A stretch of 28,695 bases of DNA, from NCBI GenBank assembly GCA_964599835.1, contig CAZRHF010000012.1:1-28695 (forward strand). The letters run 5' to 3'. A program made the translations under genes and the position numbers. The notes under the pieces are model-generated. The model did no database searches. It was not told the DNA's origin and worked only from the letters and a program-made list of their open reading frames with translations. Source of the DNA: SFWF01 sp964599835. Lineage in GTDB: Bacteria > Bacillota > Clostridia > Oscillospirales > Acutalibacteraceae. Positions 16,086 to 25,124 of this stretch are shown here, one piece after another. Every line of letters starts with the position of its first letter. Position 1 is the first letter of the stretch.

Positions 16086-16113
16086 ATTATACCACTATTT
16101 TAAATTTTGTCAA
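16086..16113 (-). promoter_or_regulatory. Consensus promoter for the T-box-ilvA transcript
   Basis: TTGACA (16113-16108), a 16-bp spacer and TATAAT (16091-16086), both perfect consensus. It begins 4 nt after the serA stop codon. Predicted start of transcription is near 16079. Confidence 0.9.
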
Positions 16114-16116
16114 CAA

Positions 16117-17280
16117 TTATTTGATTACGCGAACGCGGATGATGCCCTCAACGGCCATAAGCTTATCTTCGATTCCGTCGAACACGGTTTCAACATCAAG
16201 GATGGAGTAAGCATAGTCACCCTTGGAAGCGTTCTGCATATTGTGAACGTTGATATTCTGATCTGCAAGAGCAGTAGTAATGGCAGAAATGATTCCGGGA
16301 ATGTTCTTATGAATTACGCATACACGGGCATCGGAGGTGCGAGCCATGGAAACGCCCGGCATATTGACCGAGTTTACGATGTTACCGTTTTCGATATAGT
16401 CGATAAGCTCGTGGGCAGCCATATATGCACAGTTATCCTCAGATTCGGGAGTAGAAGCGCCGAGGTGAGGAATTGCAGTAACGTTTTCGACACCGATCAT
16501 TTCGTCACTGGGGAAGTCAACAACGTAAGCGGCAACCTTACCGTTTCCTAAAGCTTCGATCATATCGTCGGAGTTTACAAGCTCGCCACGGGCGAAGTTA
16601 AGGATGCGTACACCGTCCTTCATCTGTGCGAAAGCGTCCTTATTGACAGAGCCCTTGGTATCCTTGGTGCAGGGAATGTGAAGAGAGATGTAGTCGCAGT
16701 TTGCGTAAATTTCAGCGAGGTCGTCGCAGTATTTAACGGTGGAAGAAAGGTTCCATGCGTTCTTTATAGAAAGATAGGGGTCGTAGCCGCAGACCTTCAT
16801 ACCGAGCTTTTCGGCGGCATTGGCAACCAGAACACCGATTGCACCGAGACCTACAACGCCGAGGGTCTTGCCCATTATTTCGGGACCTACGAAATTGCCC
16901 TTACCCTTTTCAACCATCTTTCCGACCTGATCGCCGTTGCCCTTAAGGGTCTTGGCCCAATCGATAGCGGCGGCAATTTTACGGGAAGAAAGCATAAGTC
17001 CTGCGATAACAAGCTCCTTAACGGCGTTTGCGTTAGCACCGGGGGTGTTGAAAACAACGATTCCCTCTTCTGCACAACGTTCAACGGGGATGTTATTAAC
17101 GCCTGCACCTGCACGGGCAATGGCAAGAAGGGACTTATCAAACTCTACGTCGTGAAGAGCGGCGGAGCGAACGATTGCACCGACGGGAGACTCAACATCG
17201 TCGCCGATGGTATATTTCTTTGCGTCGAACTCATTGGTTGCGACAGCGGCAATCTTGTTATAAGTTTTAATATTGTACAT
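16117..17280 (-). CDS. serA: D-3-phosphoglycerate dehydrogenase with ACT domain
   Basis: A 387-residue NAD-dependent D-2-hydroxyacid dehydrogenase oxidising 3-phosphoglycerate to 3-phosphohydroxypyruvate, the first step of serine biosynthesis. It has the nucleotide motif VVGLGAIG (142-149), catalytic Arg231 (NFARGE), a Glu near 260 and His272 (PHLGAS), and a C-terminal ACT domain (~318-387, CVIHKNIPGIISAITTAL) for serine feedback. The short form lacks the intervening domain of long SerA. I start at ATG 17280 because GGAGGT lies 6 nt upstream; an in-frame ATG at 17343 would overlap the promoter. A related hydroxyacid dehydrogenase is the alternative; the ACT domain favours SerA. Confidence 0.9.
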   Translation of the reverse strand: MYNIKTYNKIAAVATNEFDAKKYTIGDDVESPVGAIVRSAALHDVEFDKSLLAIARAGAGVNNIPVERCAEEGIVVFNTPGANANAVKELVIAGLMLSSRKIAAAIDWAKTLKGNGDQVGKMVEKGKGNFVGPEIMGKTLGVVGLGAIGVLVANAAEKLGMKVCGYDPYLSIKNAWNLSSTVKYCDDLAEIYANCDYISLHIPCTKDTKGSVNKDAFAQMKDGVRILNFARGELVNSDDMIEALGNGKVAAYVVDFPSDEMIGVENVTAIPHLGASTPESEDNCAYMAAHELIDYIENGNIVNSVNMPGVSMARTSDARVCVIHKNIPGIISAITTALADQNINVHNMQNASKGDYAYSILDVETVFDGIEDKLMAVEGIIRVRVIK

Positions 17281-17323
17281 AACAGTACCTCCATAGTTTA
17301 GCGGCTTAAAGCCTATTAACACT

Positions 17324-17351
17324 ATTATATTACGAAATTTCAAAAAGTCAA
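17324..17351 (-). promoter_or_regulatory. Promoter of serA
   Basis: TTGACT (17351-17346), 16-bp spacer, TATAAT (17329-17324). Leader of about 37 nt with GGAGGT. It supports the ATG at 17280. Confidence 0.75.
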
Positions 17352-17360
17352 TAGAGCTTG

Positions 17361-18023
17361 TTAAAAGTTTGTCACATTTGCATACTTTTTGGCGAGTTCG
17401 GTAATACCTTTATAGTCACTGTTTTGAAGCATTTTCTTATCTATTATATTTGAGCCTACTCCAAAGCCGCAAACACCCGCCTTAAGATAGGTTTCCATAT
17501 TGTTTTCGTCAATTCCGCCGACGGCAAGAAGCTTTATATGAGAAAGGGGGGCTTTAACAGCCTTTACGTAGTCGGGACCCATATTGGTTATTGGGAAAAG
17601 CTTGACGAAATCGGCTCCGAAGTCGTGGGCGTTACAGATCTCGGTGGGGGTCAGGGCGCCCGGCATGGAAACAAGACCCAACTCTGCCGTTTTTTCGATA
17701 ACCTCTCTGCTGACGTTGGGAGAAATTATAAATTTACCGCCTGCCTCAGCCGTCAGCTCAACCTGCTTTGTAGTGAGGACGGTACCTGCGCCGATAAACA
17801 TTCTGTCGCCGAAATGCCCGGTCAGCTTTTTGATATTTTCGGCGGTCTCCTCATCAGAGACCTTTCCGTTTGCGCTGTAGGTTATCTCTAAAAGACGGAT
17901 ACCGCCTTCATACATAGCCTCGGCCAGAGGAATGAGCTTTTCGCTTTCAACTCCGCGGACGATAACTATCATTTTATATTTTTCTACCGAGGAAATTACC
18001 TCTGTTTTATTAAACTTACTCAT
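17361..18023 (-). CDS. eda: 2-keto-3-deoxy-6-phosphogluconate/-galactonate aldolase
   Basis: A 220-residue class I aldolase of the KDPG/KHG family that splits 2-keto-3-deoxy-6-phospho-gluconate (or -galactonate) to pyruvate and glyceraldehyde 3-phosphate. The Schiff-base Lys141 lies in ADFVKLFP, with Glu46 (RLLEITYS), GAGTV (78-82) and PGALTPTE intact. Its start overlaps the end of the kinase gene by 4 nt (ATGA), so the two are one transcript and translationally coupled. That partner makes the KDPGal branch (DgoA-like activity) more likely than the Entner-Doudoroff one. The upstream dehydrogenase and dehydratase are not in the window. Confidence 0.9.
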   Translation of the reverse strand: MSKFNKTEVISSVEKYKMIVIVRGVESEKLIPLAEAMYEGGIRLLEITYSANGKVSDEETAENIKKLTGHFGDRMFIGAGTVLTTKQVELTAEAGGKFIISPNVSREVIEKTAELGLVSMPGALTPTEICNAHDFGADFVKLFPITNMGPDYVKAVKAPLSHIKLLAVGGIDENNMETYLKAGVCGFGVGSNIIDKKMLQNSDYKGITELAKKYANVTNF

Positions 18024-18949
18024 ATTTCTTCTCCGATTATTCTCATCTGTCCAAAAGCTATTGAATTGTCGCTTTCCTCGTCCGAAATTTCGGTAACGTC
18101 CAGACCGCCTACCGAATTAAGGATGAGAGTCATGGGACGTCTGATATGCTTTGTGCCGCTTATGAATATCCTTTTGCTTTTCTCTCGAAGCACCGCTTCT
18201 GCGTCGTTCGAAAGCATTACGCCCATAAAGAAGCTATATACCTCCGAAGGAGTCCTACTATAGATGTTTTTAAGTATTCTGACCTTGAAAAGAGCCTCCA
18301 CCATACCGTATTCGGCGGCATAGTTATAGCCCGAAAGAAGGTATTCTTCATTCAGCTCCGAAACGGTCAGGTCCACCGCATCCTTAAGGATGGTATTACC
18401 CGAAACCGCGGCAATAAGCTCCCCTGTTAAAAGTGTCTTTATCCCCGTTATATTTCCGTTTTTGTCGGCCGACATAAGCTTTGTATGGGAGCCTGCGAGA
18501 AGGTAGGTGCCCTCCCCTTTAAAAAGCCCCATAAGCTCGGTCTCCTCTCCCCTTACCATATCGGTATTATCGAGGGTTCCGTCGGCGCATTTAACCCCTC
18601 TTACAAAGGTGAAGGGAACCGAAGAAATATCCTCGAAGGTCTCGGTATGAAGGGAGGAGGAAAGCTCATTTATACCTGCGGGAAGATTTATGTGAGGCAG
18701 GTCACAAAGGCCGAATTCGCAGGTTATCATACCCGAGGCAATTATCTTCATTACATCCTTTTCGGTGAAACCGAAGTCCTTTAGCAGACCGCTTATTCCC
18801 TCCTTAAGAGCTTTTCGAAGAAGGCCTCTGTCGCCGATGCCCTTAGAGGCGCCCACCGCATATTTAACGGTTTTTAGTATTTTTTTATCTTTAATGAGGG
18901 CGATTCGGGTGTTGGTCGTTCCCGAATCGACGCTTATATAAACACTCAT
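18020..18949 (-). CDS. dgoK: 2-dehydro-3-deoxygalactonokinase
   Basis: A 309-residue DgoK-family kinase that phosphorylates 2-keto-3-deoxygalactonate before aldol cleavage in the DeLey-Doudoroff galactose/galactonate route. The N-terminal phosphate loop SVDSGTTNTR (6-15) and a later LAGSHTKL and LLTGELIAA are typical. It is the first gene of the dgoK-eda pair, with AAGGAG before the ATG. Its neighbours include a GH42-like hydrolase and a GH20-like protein, so galactose from galactosides is a plausible source. The family is clear; specificity for galactonate over another keto-deoxy sugar is not proven by sequence alone. Confidence 0.88.
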   Translation of the reverse strand: MSVYISVDSGTTNTRIALIKDKKILKTVKYAVGASKGIGDRGLLRKALKEGISGLLKDFGFTEKDVMKIIASGMITCEFGLCDLPHINLPAGINELSSSLHTETFEDISSVPFTFVRGVKCADGTLDNTDMVRGEETELMGLFKGEGTYLLAGSHTKLMSADKNGNITGIKTLLTGELIAAVSGNTILKDAVDLTVSELNEEYLLSGYNYAAEYGMVEALFKVRILKNIYSRTPSEVYSFFMGVMLSNDAEAVLREKSKRIFISGTKHIRRPMTLILNSVGGLDVTEISDEESDNSIAFGQMRIIGEEI

Positions 18950-18970
18950 TTATATCTCCTCCTTCTAATA

Positions 18971-18998
18971 ATTATACATATTTTTTCAATAAAGTAAA
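18971..18998 (-). promoter_or_regulatory. Promoter of dgoK-eda
   Basis: TTTACT (18998-18993), 16-bp spacer, TATAAT (18976-18971), 22 nt before the ATG of dgoK. Confidence 0.55.
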
Positions 18999-19008
18999 TC
19001 AAAAATTA

Positions 19009-19052
19009 AAAAGCTTTGCCTTTCGGATCATACTCCGAAGGACAAAGCTTTT
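19009..19052 (-). terminator. Terminator after the GH20-like gene
   Basis: AAAAGCTTTG (19009-19018) pairs with CAAAGCTTTT (19043-19052), with the stem continued inward by a second near-complementary block (CCTTTCGGA/TCCGAAGGA). It ends the minus-strand gene just past its stop (19058). Confidence 0.75.
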
Positions 19053-19057
19053 AGTAT

Positions 19058-20434
19058 TTATATCTGCTTTTCGCTCCAGCCTGAGGTCTCGTAGGTCTTG
19101 CCTTCAGGGGCAACTCGGCGGAAGATATTGTATGCACGGTCACTTATACCGTCAAACCAGCCTGCAAATTTGGGGTCTCCCCAGGCACAAAGGCCTGCAT
19201 AGACCGTATTCTGCACACCGGGGCTTACTATCAGTTTGTTCCAGGTGGTTTCCATAATGCCCTGAAGTCCGAGCTCGGCGGCAGTATTTACCGCTCCTGA
19301 AACGTTATCGTGAAGTTCCCAAGGACAGCATATTACGTCAAATCCCTTTTCGCTTAGAATTTTTGAGCTTTTCCAGACAGGATACTCTACGTTATACTGC
19401 CAGTCAGCAATAATTATGTTTTTATTCAGCTTTTCACAAAGGGCGTCTGCGTATTCAGAGGTGGAATTGCACTCGTAAACAATGCGCCAAGGATGTCTGG
19501 GGTCGATAGGTTCATCGGGGAAAAAGGCATTGCTCAGCAGCATATCGCCCCAGATGATAGCCCTTCTTCCCTGCTTTTCAAGGTCGGCCTGCACCTCGTT
19601 AAGCCAGGAGCAAAGGCAGTCCGAGTCGAACTCCATTCCCGCCTCATCACATCCGAGATGGAAGTATTCGCCTTCTCCGAAAAGGTCGATAAGCTCGGCT
19701 CTTACGTCGCTTAAAAGCTTCTTAACATCCTTGTCTTTAAAATTCCACACCCAGCCGTAGCTTTTCGGGTAGTAAAGATATTCGAGGGAAAGATCCTGAT
19801 CAAGCACGGTATGCTTGCCTGCATAGCCCATTCTTGCAAGAGCGGCGTGACCGAGGTGCTGAAAGAAGGGTATTACCTCCATACCCATTGCATTGGCCTC
19901 AGCGACAAGCTCGCGGACGGTTTCCTTACTGTGCCCATGGGGCCAGGAAAGCTCTTTTAAGGCATCCAGCTTGATACAGCCCCAGGTCTCAAGGATTATG
20001 TGAGAGTATTTTGCCATACCGCAGGTGCGGATGACCTTACGGATAGTATTAACAGAATATTCGGGAAAAAGACATATATGAACTGCACGGAATTTAAGCT
20101 TTGCCGAGTCGCGGAGCTCGCAGGTCTCTATCCGGTAGTCTCCCTTACCGTAACAAAAGGTCATTTCCAAAAGGGTCAGGAAGCCGCGGATGGTGGAGCT
20201 GTAATCCTTTCCGCCGACAAAAGCACCTTTTTCGGTTACCTTTATTACGTATTCTTTAGAGTCAAGTGTTGCTTCTTGCGCCTCCCCCATTACCACACAG
20301 GTCTCATCGTCGGAAAAGGAAACATCCCACCTGATCCCGCAGGCGTAGTTGCGCATCGTGTCAAGAATGGCGGCATTATCCGCCTTTTTGGGCAGGGTTA
20401 TTTTCTGACGGTCGGACAGCTTTAAAAAACTCAT
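19058..20434 (-). CDS. GH20-like beta-N-acetylhexosaminidase-type protein, cytosolic
   Basis: A 458-residue protein without a signal peptide. Residues ~1-110 match the small alpha/beta N-terminal domain of GH20-type enzymes. The barrel shows HLGCDEAGM with the Asp263-Glu264 dyad that in GH20 stabilises the oxazoline and acts as acid. The usual RGLHLDVSR strand is degenerate (RAVHICLFPEYS), and the WG/W motifs (IIWGDMLL, ILETWG) only partly match. It most likely removes a terminal N-acetylhexosamine (or relative) from imported glycan pieces. It has its own promoter and lies between dgoK-eda and the GLUG/GH16/GH42-like operon. AGGAGG lies 9 nt before the ATG. Exact family could differ from classic GH20. 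Confidence 0.75.
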   Translation of the reverse strand: MSFLKLSDRQKITLPKKADNAAILDTMRNYACGIRWDVSFSDDETCVVMGEAQEATLDSKEYVIKVTEKGAFVGGKDYSSTIRGFLTLLEMTFCYGKGDYRIETCELRDSAKLKFRAVHICLFPEYSVNTIRKVIRTCGMAKYSHIILETWGCIKLDALKELSWPHGHSKETVRELVAEANAMGMEVIPFFQHLGHAALARMGYAGKHTVLDQDLSLEYLYYPKSYGWVWNFKDKDVKKLLSDVRAELIDLFGEGEYFHLGCDEAGMEFDSDCLCSWLNEVQADLEKQGRRAIIWGDMLLSNAFFPDEPIDPRHPWRIVYECNSTSEYADALCEKLNKNIIIADWQYNVEYPVWKSSKILSEKGFDVICCPWELHDNVSGAVNTAAELGLQGIMETTWNKLIVSPGVQNTVYAGLCAWGDPKFAGWFDGISDRAYNIFRRVAPEGKTYETSGWSEKQI

Positions 20435-20456
20435 TACAGACGCCTCCTTTTAGGTC

Positions 20457-20485
20457 ATTATATAAGAACTTTTAAAAAATTTCAA
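20457..20485 (-). promoter_or_regulatory. Promoter of the GH20-like gene
   Basis: TTGAAA (20485-20480), 17-bp spacer, perfect TATAAT (20462-20457), 23 nt before the ATG. Confidence 0.7.
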
Positions 20486-20498
20486 GAAGGAAGACAAA

Positions 20499-20533
20499 AA
20501 AAGATACCCTTTTTACAACAAAGGGTATCTTTT
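20499..20533 (-). terminator. Terminator after the 1524-residue GLUG gene
   Basis: AAAAGATACCCTTT (20499-20512) with AAAGGGTATCTTTT (20520-20533), loop of about 7 nt. It follows the stop at 20537 by 3 nt. Runs of A on the left give a T-run on the minus strand. Confidence 0.85.
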
Positions 20534-20536
20534 GTT

Positions 20537-23500
20537 TTATCTGACGGCTTTTCTGCGTCTAATTACGATAAGAAGGGCGGCGGTCAGAGCGATCATAACT
20601 GCGGCGGAAACCGCGATTACTATTCCGTAGGGGAAAGAATCGCTTTCATCTTTGGGTGCAGGTTCGGGAGAAAGAGTCTCGTCTATACTCTCGATTATAA
20701 CTCCAAGCTCGCCCGTTTTACCGAGAGGCACCACCTGAGCCGTATCGAAGAAAAGGCTCTTGCCCGTTTCACATTCAAACACAAGATAAGGTGCCGCGGC
20801 GGTGACGGTCAAGGTGACCTTCTTCCACTCCCCTGCCTTTATGTCATTTACCGTGACATTTTCGTAGCCCACCATATCGGAATCGACCTGAGGATGGTTA
20901 GCATGGTAAAGCTTAAGCTTTGCCGAAGAAAGACTGTCGTCATCGGTAGTGATATAAAAGCTTATGTCGTACATCTGACCCTTTTCCAGCGTATTTTGGT
21001 AGGAAAGGAGGAAGCGTGGAGCATCAGCGCCCGTGGCTACGGTGTGAAGGGATTTAAGTCCGCTGTGAACCAGATTCGGAGTGTAGCCCATTACGCCCGG
21101 ACGAAAGCTTTCGACAGAGGCGTTATAGTCGTAGTTCGGGTCGAGATCGCCGTCGAAATCCTCGGTGAAGCCTACCGATATCCACTTGGCATAGAAGACC
21201 GTGTCGAAATCGGGGAAAAGTCCGTCCTTTACGGGGGTGCTGAAGTTGACCGAATGATACCAACCGTCAAACTTGTAGCCGTAGCGGGTAGGTGTGGGAA
21301 GGTCGGAAACTTTAAGCTCGGTATGCTGAGGATAGCCGAAGATCGACTCGCAGGCAGAGCCTTCCATACTTGCAAAGGATATCTCCACCTTCGAAGGCAT
21401 TGCGGTAAGGCTGTAGTTTTCCGAGTTTTTAAAGCAACGAAGGACGGGAGTGCCGTTTTTAACCGTTTTCCAGGTTCCGACAAAGTCGAATTCGGTCATA
21501 AGAGCTTTGGCTTTTTCGCCGCGGATAAGCATTGAAGCAATGTTTACGGCACCGTTTACGTTTCCTCTGCTTCCGCGGTGGTATACCCCCTTAAGCTCCA
21601 TTATGGAGGCGCCTGTTGGGTGAGAGCAAAGAGGTGTGCCGCTGTCGGAAACGAAATAGGAATCGGTTACGGTAATTTGCAGGGTGGTGTTCCAGGCATT
21701 GGCTACCGCCTGACCTGCATAATGATCGGAGGTAAGGGTTCCTGCAAAATAGCAGTTATCGATATGCATATTCATACCGCAACCGCCCACTAATCCGCCT
21801 GCGTTATAGGAATCAATGCTGACGATATGGTCGACGAAGCAATGACTCATTATAGGTGCGACGAAATCCCCTACCGTCCAGCCGGTAACGCGACCGATAA
21901 TTCCGCCAGCATAGGATGCGTTATCCTCGTCGCCCTTGACCTTAATATATGAGTCGGTTATTCCGACCCTCTTAATAACGGCACCGCTTGTGACCTGCTG
22001 GAAAAGACCTGCGTAGGTGTATTCGGTATCGAAATAAATTCCGCTTATAACGTGACCGTTTCCGTCGAAGTTTCCAGCAAACTCATTGGTACCCGCAAAC
22101 CACTGACGGGCGGTTTTTTGCCAGTTTTTATCAGAGGTGTTGTTAAGTCGGATATCAGCGGTGAGCTTATAATATTTACCTTTGGTTTCGGTATCGTTTA
22201 CAAGCTTAGCAAGCTGTTCGGGGGTTTCGATGATGTAGGGAGAGTCTACCGTACCCTCGCCCGAAGCATAGGCGGCGGCATTGTAGCCTGACCAGACTCT
22301 GCCCTTTTCGCCCTCATCAAATACCTTAAGCACAAAATCGGAGGAAAGGACCTTCTGGTGGGGCGTGGAATTTTCAACGGTATTCCAAACCGCATTAAAA
22401 TCCAGCTCTTCCATATTCTCTTTTGCGGAGGCGCCTGTCATCTGAGCTTTGTGGAGCTTTTTAAAGCCTGTTGCCCATTCGGTTGAATAGTTGGCACCCA
22501 GAAGTGCGGGAATTATGGTATAGCGGTAGGGCTTATAGCCTACAGAGTAGCAACCGAGGATCTCGTAGTCCTTGCCCCAGATATCGCCTACAAGACCGTT
22601 GGCACGGTCGGGTGCGGTGGAGGTCACCTTGCCGGTAAAGTAGGACACGTGGAGCTTAAGTCCGCGGTTCACACCGCCTCCTATAAGGCCGCCTGCTGTC
22701 TGACCCTTTACGGTAACGGTAGTGTCTGCAGAGCAACCGAGTATCTCGGCATAGCCCCCCGATTCGGTGTCGGTGAGCTTACCTGCAAGGGCACCGACGT
22801 AGCCGCCTCCCGAAAGAAAGCTCTCGCGTATATGAAGATTCCTGACCGAGGCGTTTACGCTGAGCAGCGGGAAAAGACCTGCGGCGGTTTTGTCAAACTT
22901 GTTGAGTTTTACATCAAAGGGTGTGGGAGTAATATTCAGATAGAGTCCGTAAACAGCATAGCCCTTGCCGTCGATGTGGCCGAGGAAAATTTGCGAATCC
23001 TCATCGGTGTACCAGGAGGCGGGGGTGCTGTTTTTCCAGTTTTTGTCGGAAACCTCGTTAAGATAAATATCTGCACCAAGCTCGTAGTATTTGCCCTTTG
23101 TATTTGGGCTTTGGAGGAGATAACGAAGCTGATCGGCGGTTTTAATGATAAAGGGATCGGTCTTTGTTCCTCTGCCTGAGGCATAAGCATCGCGGTCGCC
23201 CGTGGGATCTTCCTCCTCACCTGTAACAGAGGTGAATATCTTAAGCTTTGGGGTTGCGCCCTCTACCGTTTCGAACACATCCGTGAAGTTGAGACCCGAC
23301 ATAGAGGTCCTGGCGTTTTCGCCCTTCATAGCTTCGGCATCGGAAACGTAGATGAAGAGCTCATACTCATCGGGAGCACGGTCGGAGGTGTAGATATTTT
23401 TATAGATATCGCTCAGTGCCATACCGTTTTTATAGTTCCAGGAACATAAATTTTCGGTATTTGCAAAATAGGGCGCGAAGCCGACACTGTAGGCGTTTTC

Positions 23501-25111
23501 TATAGTATAGGGGCACTGCCAGGCGGTGCCGATAATACCGTTTATACGGCTTTTTGAGGCACCTGTAAGTCTTGCCTTGCTGTAGCAGTTTTCGATCTTT
23601 AAGACAGTCCCGGTCTTGGGCTCGTAGGCGGCATAGCCTAAAATTCCGCCTGCACCGCCGTTGCCCGCCGTGACGTAGGCGACCGTTACGGTCTCATCGG
23701 CAAAGCATCCGCTTATAGTCTTGATTCCGCCGTTTGCGGTTTTACCTACAATACCGCCTGCATAAAGAGCGGCATTTATATGCGCGTTTCGGACGCCTAT
23801 ATTTTTAATGCTTCCCTCGGAAAATACGGGAACGAGGCCTGCGTTATCGGAGGTAGTATCGTCGGGATTATAGAGACCGTAGACGATGAATCCTTTTCCG
23901 TCGATATGACCGCTGAAGCCCACCGAGGAGACCCATTTATTTACCGTTTCGGCGGTGTACCATTCTTTTTCCGCCACATTGTTAAGGTAGATATCGTTTG
24001 CAAGCTCGAAATAGGAGCCCGCACTACATCCTCCCGAAACGGCAAGAGCCAGCTCGGCACCGTTTTTAATTAGGTAGGGGTCGGTGTCGGTACCGCTTCC
24101 CTCGGCTATTTTCTTGGCGGTTTTTCCGCTCCAGATGGGACCTTCGGGAATTTCGGGCTCGGGTACTATGTTAACAAAAGCCTTTAATACGGGGTAGCCC
24201 TCGGTTGCGTAGAAGGCTTCGCAGTCGGCAAGGCCTATCAGCTTGGTGTCGGAGGTTAAAACGTCCTCTCCCTGCATATTATCTTTTGTGCGAACAACCA
24301 CGTTACCGTATCGGGAATTATCCTCGGCGTAAACGTTTTCCACCGTAATACTTCCCGATTTGGTGCTTAAAGATGTATTTATGAAATAGCAGTTTTTAAT
24401 ATTTCTGGAGGCACCCCAGGTATCGGCCACAAAGCCGCTGTGGGTGGTGCCGCTTAAACTTGCGAGGCTGTAGCAGTTTTCTATAACGTAGTTTGATCCG
24501 CTGTAGGCGGTAATTGCGGCGGCGTAGGCACCCTTTACGGTAACCTCTGCACCAACGTAGCACCCCTTTACGGTAAGGGTGTTGTTATAGTTGGTTTTTG
24601 CCACAAGGGCGGCCGATTTTCCTTCACCTCTGATATACGCCTTATCAATACCGAGGTTTTTAATCTCTGTAGCTTGGTTTATTCGCATTGAAGGAATAAG
24701 GGCGGTAAAAATATCAGCATCGGAATTAACGTAAAGTCCGTAAACGGTGTGTCCGTCGCCGTCTATGGTGCCGTAGAAGTTTCCTGCGGTATCGGCATTA
24801 TACCAGGTGTTTGGGGTATAGCCGTCTGAGATGTCTCCCGATGTCCAGTCTATCTTTTCGATATCGTTAAGATAGATATCGGCAGTCAGCTTATAGCTTG
24901 CTCCGCCGCCCGACTTTATAACGTAAGCCAGTTCTTCAGCCGAGGTTATAAGATAGATATCGGAGTCTTCGGGGTCGGTCGAAGGGGCGGTATCGGTGCC
25001 GTCCCAATAGGCCTCGGCATAGGCGGTAAACCCTGTAAAAGGTACTGTAAGGACAGAAAGAAGAAGGATCGCAGAAACCAAAAAAGCAAGTAATTTATTT
25101 AATCTTTTCAT
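20537..25111 (-). CDS. Giant membrane-anchored GLUG-repeat surface protein
   Basis: 1524 residues. Signal peptide 1-32 (KLLAFLVSAILLLSVLTVPF, cleavage near AYA). Four ~280-300-residue GLUG-type beta-solenoid-like blocks (~34-315, 327-627, 642-935, 946-1228). Each opens with a G-x-G-T-x-x-D-P-[YF]-x-I unit (GSGTDTDPYLI, GRGTKTDPFII, GEGTVDSPYII) and shows recurring I-Y-L-N and G-H-I-D-G-K-G elements. Then an InlB/Listeria-Bacteroides repeat (~1243-1312, PTRYGYKFDGWYHS...YAKW), a beta-sandwich carbohydrate-binding-like domain (~1313-1465), and a C-terminal transmembrane helix (~1495-1517) with a basic tail RRRKAVR. It probably binds glycan or host matrix at the cell surface beside the GH16 lipoprotein. 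AAGGAGG precedes the ATG; it starts 13 nt after the GH16 stop, so same operon. Binding target unknown. Confidence 0.85.
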   Translation of the reverse strand: MKRLNKLLAFLVSAILLLSVLTVPFTGFTAYAEAYWDGTDTAPSTDPEDSDIYLITSAEELAYVIKSGGGASYKLTADIYLNDIEKIDWTSGDISDGYTPNTWYNADTAGNFYGTIDGDGHTVYGLYVNSDADIFTALIPSMRINQATEIKNLGIDKAYIRGEGKSAALVAKTNYNNTLTVKGCYVGAEVTVKGAYAAAITAYSGSNYVIENCYSLASLSGTTHSGFVADTWGASRNIKNCYFINTSLSTKSGSITVENVYAEDNSRYGNVVVRTKDNMQGEDVLTSDTKLIGLADCEAFYATEGYPVLKAFVNIVPEPEIPEGPIWSGKTAKKIAEGSGTDTDPYLIKNGAELALAVSGGCSAGSYFELANDIYLNNVAEKEWYTAETVNKWVSSVGFSGHIDGKGFIVYGLYNPDDTTSDNAGLVPVFSEGSIKNIGVRNAHINAALYAGGIVGKTANGGIKTISGCFADETVTVAYVTAGNGGAGGILGYAAYEPKTGTVLKIENCYSKARLTGASKSRINGIIGTAWQCPYTIENAYSVGFAPYFANTENLCSWNYKNGMALSDIYKNIYTSDRAPDEYELFIYVSDAEAMKGENARTSMSGLNFTDVFETVEGATPKLKIFTSVTGEEEDPTGDRDAYASGRGTKTDPFIIKTADQLRYLLQSPNTKGKYYELGADIYLNEVSDKNWKNSTPASWYTDEDSQIFLGHIDGKGYAVYGLYLNITPTPFDVKLNKFDKTAAGLFPLLSVNASVRNLHIRESFLSGGGYVGALAGKLTDTESGGYAEILGCSADTTVTVKGQTAGGLIGGGVNRGLKLHVSYFTGKVTSTAPDRANGLVGDIWGKDYEILGCYSVGYKPYRYTIIPALLGANYSTEWATGFKKLHKAQMTGASAKENMEELDFNAVWNTVENSTPHQKVLSSDFVLKVFDEGEKGRVWSGYNAAAYASGEGTVDSPYIIETPEQLAKLVNDTETKGKYYKLTADIRLNNTSDKNWQKTARQWFAGTNEFAGNFDGNGHVISGIYFDTEYTYAGLFQQVTSGAVIKRVGITDSYIKVKGDEDNASYAGGIIGRVTGWTVGDFVAPIMSHCFVDHIVSIDSYNAGGLVGGCGMNMHIDNCYFAGTLTSDHYAGQAVANAWNTTLQITVTDSYFVSDSGTPLCSHPTGASIMELKGVYHRGSRGNVNGAVNIASMLIRGEKAKALMTEFDFVGTWKTVKNGTPVLRCFKNSENYSLTAMPSKVEISFASMEGSACESIFGYPQHTELKVSDLPTPTRYGYKFDGWYHSVNFSTPVKDGLFPDFDTVFYAKWISVGFTEDFDGDLDPNYDYNASVESFRPGVMGYTPNLVHSGLKSLHTVATGADAPRFLLSYQNTLEKGQMYDISFYITTDDDSLSSAKLKLYHANHPQVDSDMVGYENVTVNDIKAGEWKKVTLTVTAAAPYLVFECETGKSLFFDTAQVVPLGKTGELGVIIESIDETLSPEPAPKDESDSFPYGIVIAVSAAVMIALTAALLIVIRRRKAVR

Positions 25112-25124
25112 TCATCGTACCTCC

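Noticed and set aside
20537..25111. Regularly spaced repeated DNA that might suggest a CRISPR array
   Set aside because: The repetition is at protein level (GLUG blocks of ~290 codons) and continuously coding. There are no short identical repeats with unique spacers.
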